Shown: in pieces, positions 6,718 through 8,364 of the stretch
Layout of the letters: each line of letters starts with the position of its first letter
How positions within the stretch are numbered: position 1 is the first letter of the stretch
Assembly (NCBI GenBank): GCA_039183635.1
Contig: JBCDBL010000150.1
Location: forward strand, 1 to 8,364
Direction: 5' to 3'
Length of the DNA stretch: 8,364 nucleotides
Source: JBCDBL01 sp039183635
GTDB taxonomy: Bacteria; Pseudomonadota; Alphaproteobacteria; Caulobacterales; Parvularculaceae
Notes under the pieces: generated by a model
The model's input: the letters and a program-made list of their open reading frames with translations, nothing else
Told to the model about the DNA's origin: nothing
Database searches by the model: none
Position numbers and translations under genes: made by a program

Positions 6718-7581
6718 ATGGCGTTCATCACCCGCTTCGCCCCCTCCCCCACGGGCCGCCTGCATCTCGGCCATGCGTACTCGGCCCTTGTCGCGGACGC
6801 CGCCGCAAAGGCGGAGAACGGAACGTTTCTACTGCGCCTGGAGGATATCGACCGGACCCGCTGCAAACCGGAATTCGAGGACGGCGTCTACGAGGACCTC
6901 GCCTGGCTCGGCCTGTCCTGGCCGGCGCCGGTGCGGCGGCAATCGGACCATTTCGACGCCTACGCCGCCGCCCTGCAAACCTTGCAGGACAAAGGGCTTG
7001 TCTATCGCTGTTTTAAGACCCGCAAGGAGGTTCTGGCGGAGATCGCGAACGCCCCGCATCTCGGCCCCGCCGGCCCGGAAGGCCCGGCCTATATCGGAGC
7101 GCCCTTGCCGGCGGCGGAGGAGCGGGCGCTGGTTGACGCCGGCGCGCCCCACGCCTGGCGGCTGTCCCTCGCCGCGGCCCGGGAGACGCTTGGGGCCGCA
7201 TGGGCGGACCTGTCGTTTCAGGAGGGCGGGCGCGGCCCGAACGGCGAGACCGGTAAGATCCGCGCCGCGCCGGAGATGTTCGGCGACATCATCATCGCCC
7301 GCAAAGACGCCGGAACGAGCTATCACCTCGCCGCCGTCCATGACGACGCGGCCCAGGGCGTCACACATGTCATCCGGGGCGAGGACCTGTTCGCGGCGAG
7401 CCATGTCCATGTTCTTTTGCAAGCACTGCTCGATCTGCCGCAACCTGTTTACCGGCATCACCGTCTTATTACGGATGAAAATGGAAAACGCTACGCCAAA
7501 CGGGACGAAAGCGTCACGCTGAGAGCCTTGCGGACGGCGGGCCAGACGCCGGCGGCGGTGAAAGCGCAGCTTGGGTTTTAA
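6718..7581 (+). CDS. gluQRS: Glutamyl-Q tRNA(Asp) synthetase
   Basis: This 287-residue protein is the shortened glutamyl-tRNA synthetase paralogue that lacks the anticodon-binding domain. It attaches glutamate to queuosine at position 34 of tRNA(Asp). Class I signatures are FAPSPTGRLHLGH (8-19 region, with the HIGH-like HLGH at 16-19), LRLEDIDRTR (39-48), the VIRGEDL block (218-224) and a KMSKS-like KRYAKRDES (257-265). The E. coli enzyme has a zinc site of form CxC...Yx3C. Here C98 is kept, but the second Cys is K100, and the later Y-x3-C reads Y125-IGA-P129, so two of three cysteines are missing. The start at 6718 gives the usual N-terminus directly before the FAPSPTG motif. It is the third gene of the tldD unit, 15 bases after the DUF2237 stop. 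Confidence 0.95.
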   Translation: MAFITRFAPSPTGRLHLGHAYSALVADAAAKAENGTFLLRLEDIDRTRCKPEFEDGVYEDLAWLGLSWPAPVRRQSDHFDAYAAALQTLQDKGLVYRCFKTRKEVLAEIANAPHLGPAGPEGPAYIGAPLPAAEERALVDAGAPHAWRLSLAAARETLGAAWADLSFQEGGRGPNGETGKIRAAPEMFGDIIIARKDAGTSYHLAAVHDDAAQGVTHVIRGEDLFAASHVHVLLQALLDLPQPVYRHHRLITDENGKRYAKRDESVTLRALRTAGQTPAAVKAQLGF

Positions 7582-7603
7582 GCGTGGAGGCGCAAGAACG
7601 CGC

Positions 7604-7633
7604 TTCGCATGCTGTTTGCAACAAGGGTATAGT
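7604..7633 (+). promoter_or_regulatory. Candidate promoter of the DinB-family gene
   Basis: TTCGCA (7604-7609, 4/6 to consensus) and TATAGT (7628-7633, 5/6) are separated by 18 bases. They lie in the 80-base gap after gluQRS. Transcription would start near 7640, just before the TAAGGAGG ribosome binding site, giving a leader of about 22 bases. Confidence 0.5.
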
Positions 7634-7661
7634 CTGGACCATCGTTCATAAGGAGGCCCGC

Positions 7662-8174
7662 ATGTCGACGCCGCAGCTCTATCAGACGTTCTCCGAATAC
7701 AATATCTGGATGAACGGCAGGCTTTACGCCGTTTGCGGGGAGCTTGACGATGCGGCCCGCAAGGCCGACCGCGGAGCGTTTTTCGGATCGATCCATTCCA
7801 GCCTCAACCATGTTCTGTTCGGGGACCGGGCGTGGATGGGCCGCTTCACAGGTCGCGACTACGGGGTGAAACCAATCGGGCAGGACCTTTACGAAGACTT
7901 CGACGCGCTGAAGGCGGCGCGTCTGGAGATGGATGACGAGATCAAAAGCTGGACGACTTCCTTAGACGTCGATTGGCTGACGCAGGATTTCGTCTGGAAA
8001 AGCGGCATTGACGGCAAAACGCGCCGTCAGCCCACATGGGTTCTGGTGAGCCACATGTTCAACCACCAGACCCACCACCGCGGACAGGTGACGACGCTCC
8101 TGTCCCAGCTCGGCAAAGACATCGGATCGACGGATTTGCCCTGGGGGCCTTACATGCAGCCTGATGGGGGTTAG
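7662..8174 (+). CDS. DinB family protein (putative metal-dependent enzyme)
   Basis: This 170-residue protein fits the DinB/DUF664 four-helix-bundle superfamily. The expected metal-binding histidines are H50, in NHVLFGDRAWMGRF, and H135 and H139, in the HMFNHQTHHRGQ motif (131-141). Family members include damage-inducible DinB of Bacillus and bacillithiol- or mycothiol-dependent transferases. They often act as thiol S-transferases, but this one's substrate is unknown, and the name does not imply the DNA polymerase IV of E. coli. The ATG at 7662 is set by a perfect AAGGAGG 5 bases upstream; a GTG at 7584 opens the same frame but gives an unlike leader. It has a candidate promoter of its own. 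The stop codon lies one base before the inferred left end of an insertion sequence, so no native terminator is visible. Confidence 0.88.
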   Translation: MSTPQLYQTFSEYNIWMNGRLYAVCGELDDAARKADRGAFFGSIHSSLNHVLFGDRAWMGRFTGRDYGVKPIGQDLYEDFDALKAARLEMDDEIKSWTTSLDVDWLTQDFVWKSGIDGKTRRQPTWVLVSHMFNHQTHHRGQVTTLLSQLGKDIGSTDLPWGPYMQPDGG

Positions 8175-8197
8175 CTGTGGTGTTTCAATAGGTTGTC

Positions 8198-8264
8198 CAT
8201 TCGGGCCTGACCGGGGAGACTGGCGTTACCAAGCTTCAGACATCCTTGGAGGACAGCCCGAATG
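8198..8264 (+). repeat. Inverted repeat enclosing the transposase leader and start codon
   Basis: CATTCGGGC (8198-8206) is perfectly complementary to GCCCGAATG (8256-8264). The right arm ends with the transposase ATG, so in an RNA that starts upstream of 8198 the start codon would be paired. A nested CCAAG (8229-8233) / CTTGG (8245-8249) pair would cover part of the GGAGGA ribosome binding site (8248-8253). Confidence 0.6.
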
Positions 8265-8364
8265 AACATCCACAAGAATGCTCGTTTAACGCCGCTGGGT
8301 CGAGAACGGATAGTGAAGATGATGCTGAGCGGGCAAGACGCCGCAGGCCGCCGCCCGCGCCGCA
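8262..8364 (+). pseudogene. IS481-family transposase, N-terminal fragment with a frameshift
   Basis: The ATG at 8262, with GGAGGA 8 bases upstream, reads MNIHKNARLTPLGRERIVKM and then MLSGQ, the start of IS481-family transposases ahead of the helix-turn-helix domain. After Q25 (8334-8336) the same frame gives DAAGRRPRR, unlike the family. Skipping the single G at 8337 gives TPQAAARAA through to the window end, which is the expected continuation. One extra base therefore shifts the frame. It may be a real inactivating mutation, a sequencing or assembly error near a sequence edge, or less likely a programmed shift. The DDE catalytic domain is outside the window. Confidence 0.75.

Larger units (their letters stand above)
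8176..8364 (+). mobile_element. IS481-family insertion sequence, left end (runs off right edge)
   Basis: The region after dinB encodes a typical IS481-family transposase N-terminus preceded by about 86 bases of leader. The left tip is inferred to be TGTGGTGTTTC starting at 8176, because it begins with TGT and directly follows dinB coding sequence. The inverted-repeat partner and the target duplication lie outside the window, so the exact boundary is uncertain. TTAG (8171-8174) just before the tip may be part of a target site; several IS481 relatives prefer CTAG-like targets. Confidence 0.75.

Noticed and set aside
6829..7461. 210-codon minus-strand open frame opposite gluQRS, and a 249-codon plus frame overlapping it
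   Set aside because: High-GC shadow frames with low-complexity Arg/Ala/Pro/Gly content; gluQRS motifs account for the region.
1..8364. CRISPR arrays, tRNA or rRNA genes, riboswitches, toxin-antitoxin or anti-phage genes
   Set aside because: I looked on both strands and saw no repeat-spacer pattern, tRNA-like cloverleaf or defence-related protein in the window.

Overview
The window looks like a chromosomal segment of an alphaproteobacterium. It is GC-rich, the cytochrome c oxidase subunits are of the alphaproteobacterial/mitochondrial aa3 type, and it carries a glutamyl-Q tRNA(Asp) synthetase, DUF2237 and DinB-family genes typical of that class. The genus cannot be fixed from the sequence. 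Most of the content is housekeeping, with an insertion sequence at the right edge. I see no convincing new multi-gene system; the points of interest are regulatory structure and unusual residues in known families.

Left part (1-1987): the first 20 codons of galE run off the left edge on the minus strand. Divergent from it are a PPP-family metallophosphatase (237-983) and a GDP-mannose 4,6-dehydratase-like short-chain dehydrogenase/reductase (1019-1957). This resembles the edge of a nucleotide-sugar/surface-polysaccharide region. A strong bidirectional intrinsic terminator (about 1956-1987) separates it from the convergent oxidase operon.

Middle (2012-4879): ctaC then ctaD on the minus strand, 17 bases apart, encode subunits II and I of an aa3-type cytochrome c oxidase. 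All haem, CuB and CuA ligands are visible. The terminator follows ctaD directly, so the assembly genes ctaB and ctaG and the subunit III gene ctaE are not downstream. The 397-base divergent region between ctaC and tldD holds a candidate ctaC promoter, a weak tldD promoter, a perfect 14-bp palindrome whose core recurs over the ctaC -35, and a long stem-loop.

Right part (4880-8174): tldD, a DUF2237 gene and gluQRS lie head-to-tail with gaps of 2 and 15 bases and probably form one transcript: a TldD/TldE-type protease subunit, a conserved protein of unknown function, and a tRNA-modifying enzyme. GluQRS lacks most of the usual zinc site. A DinB-family gene follows with its own candidate promoter and a perfect ribosome binding site.

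Right edge (about 8176-8364): the left end of an IS481-family insertion sequence abuts the dinB stop codon. The transposase gene has an ideal ribosome binding site, a start codon that would be buried in a hairpin on read-through transcripts, and a one-base frameshift after codon 25.
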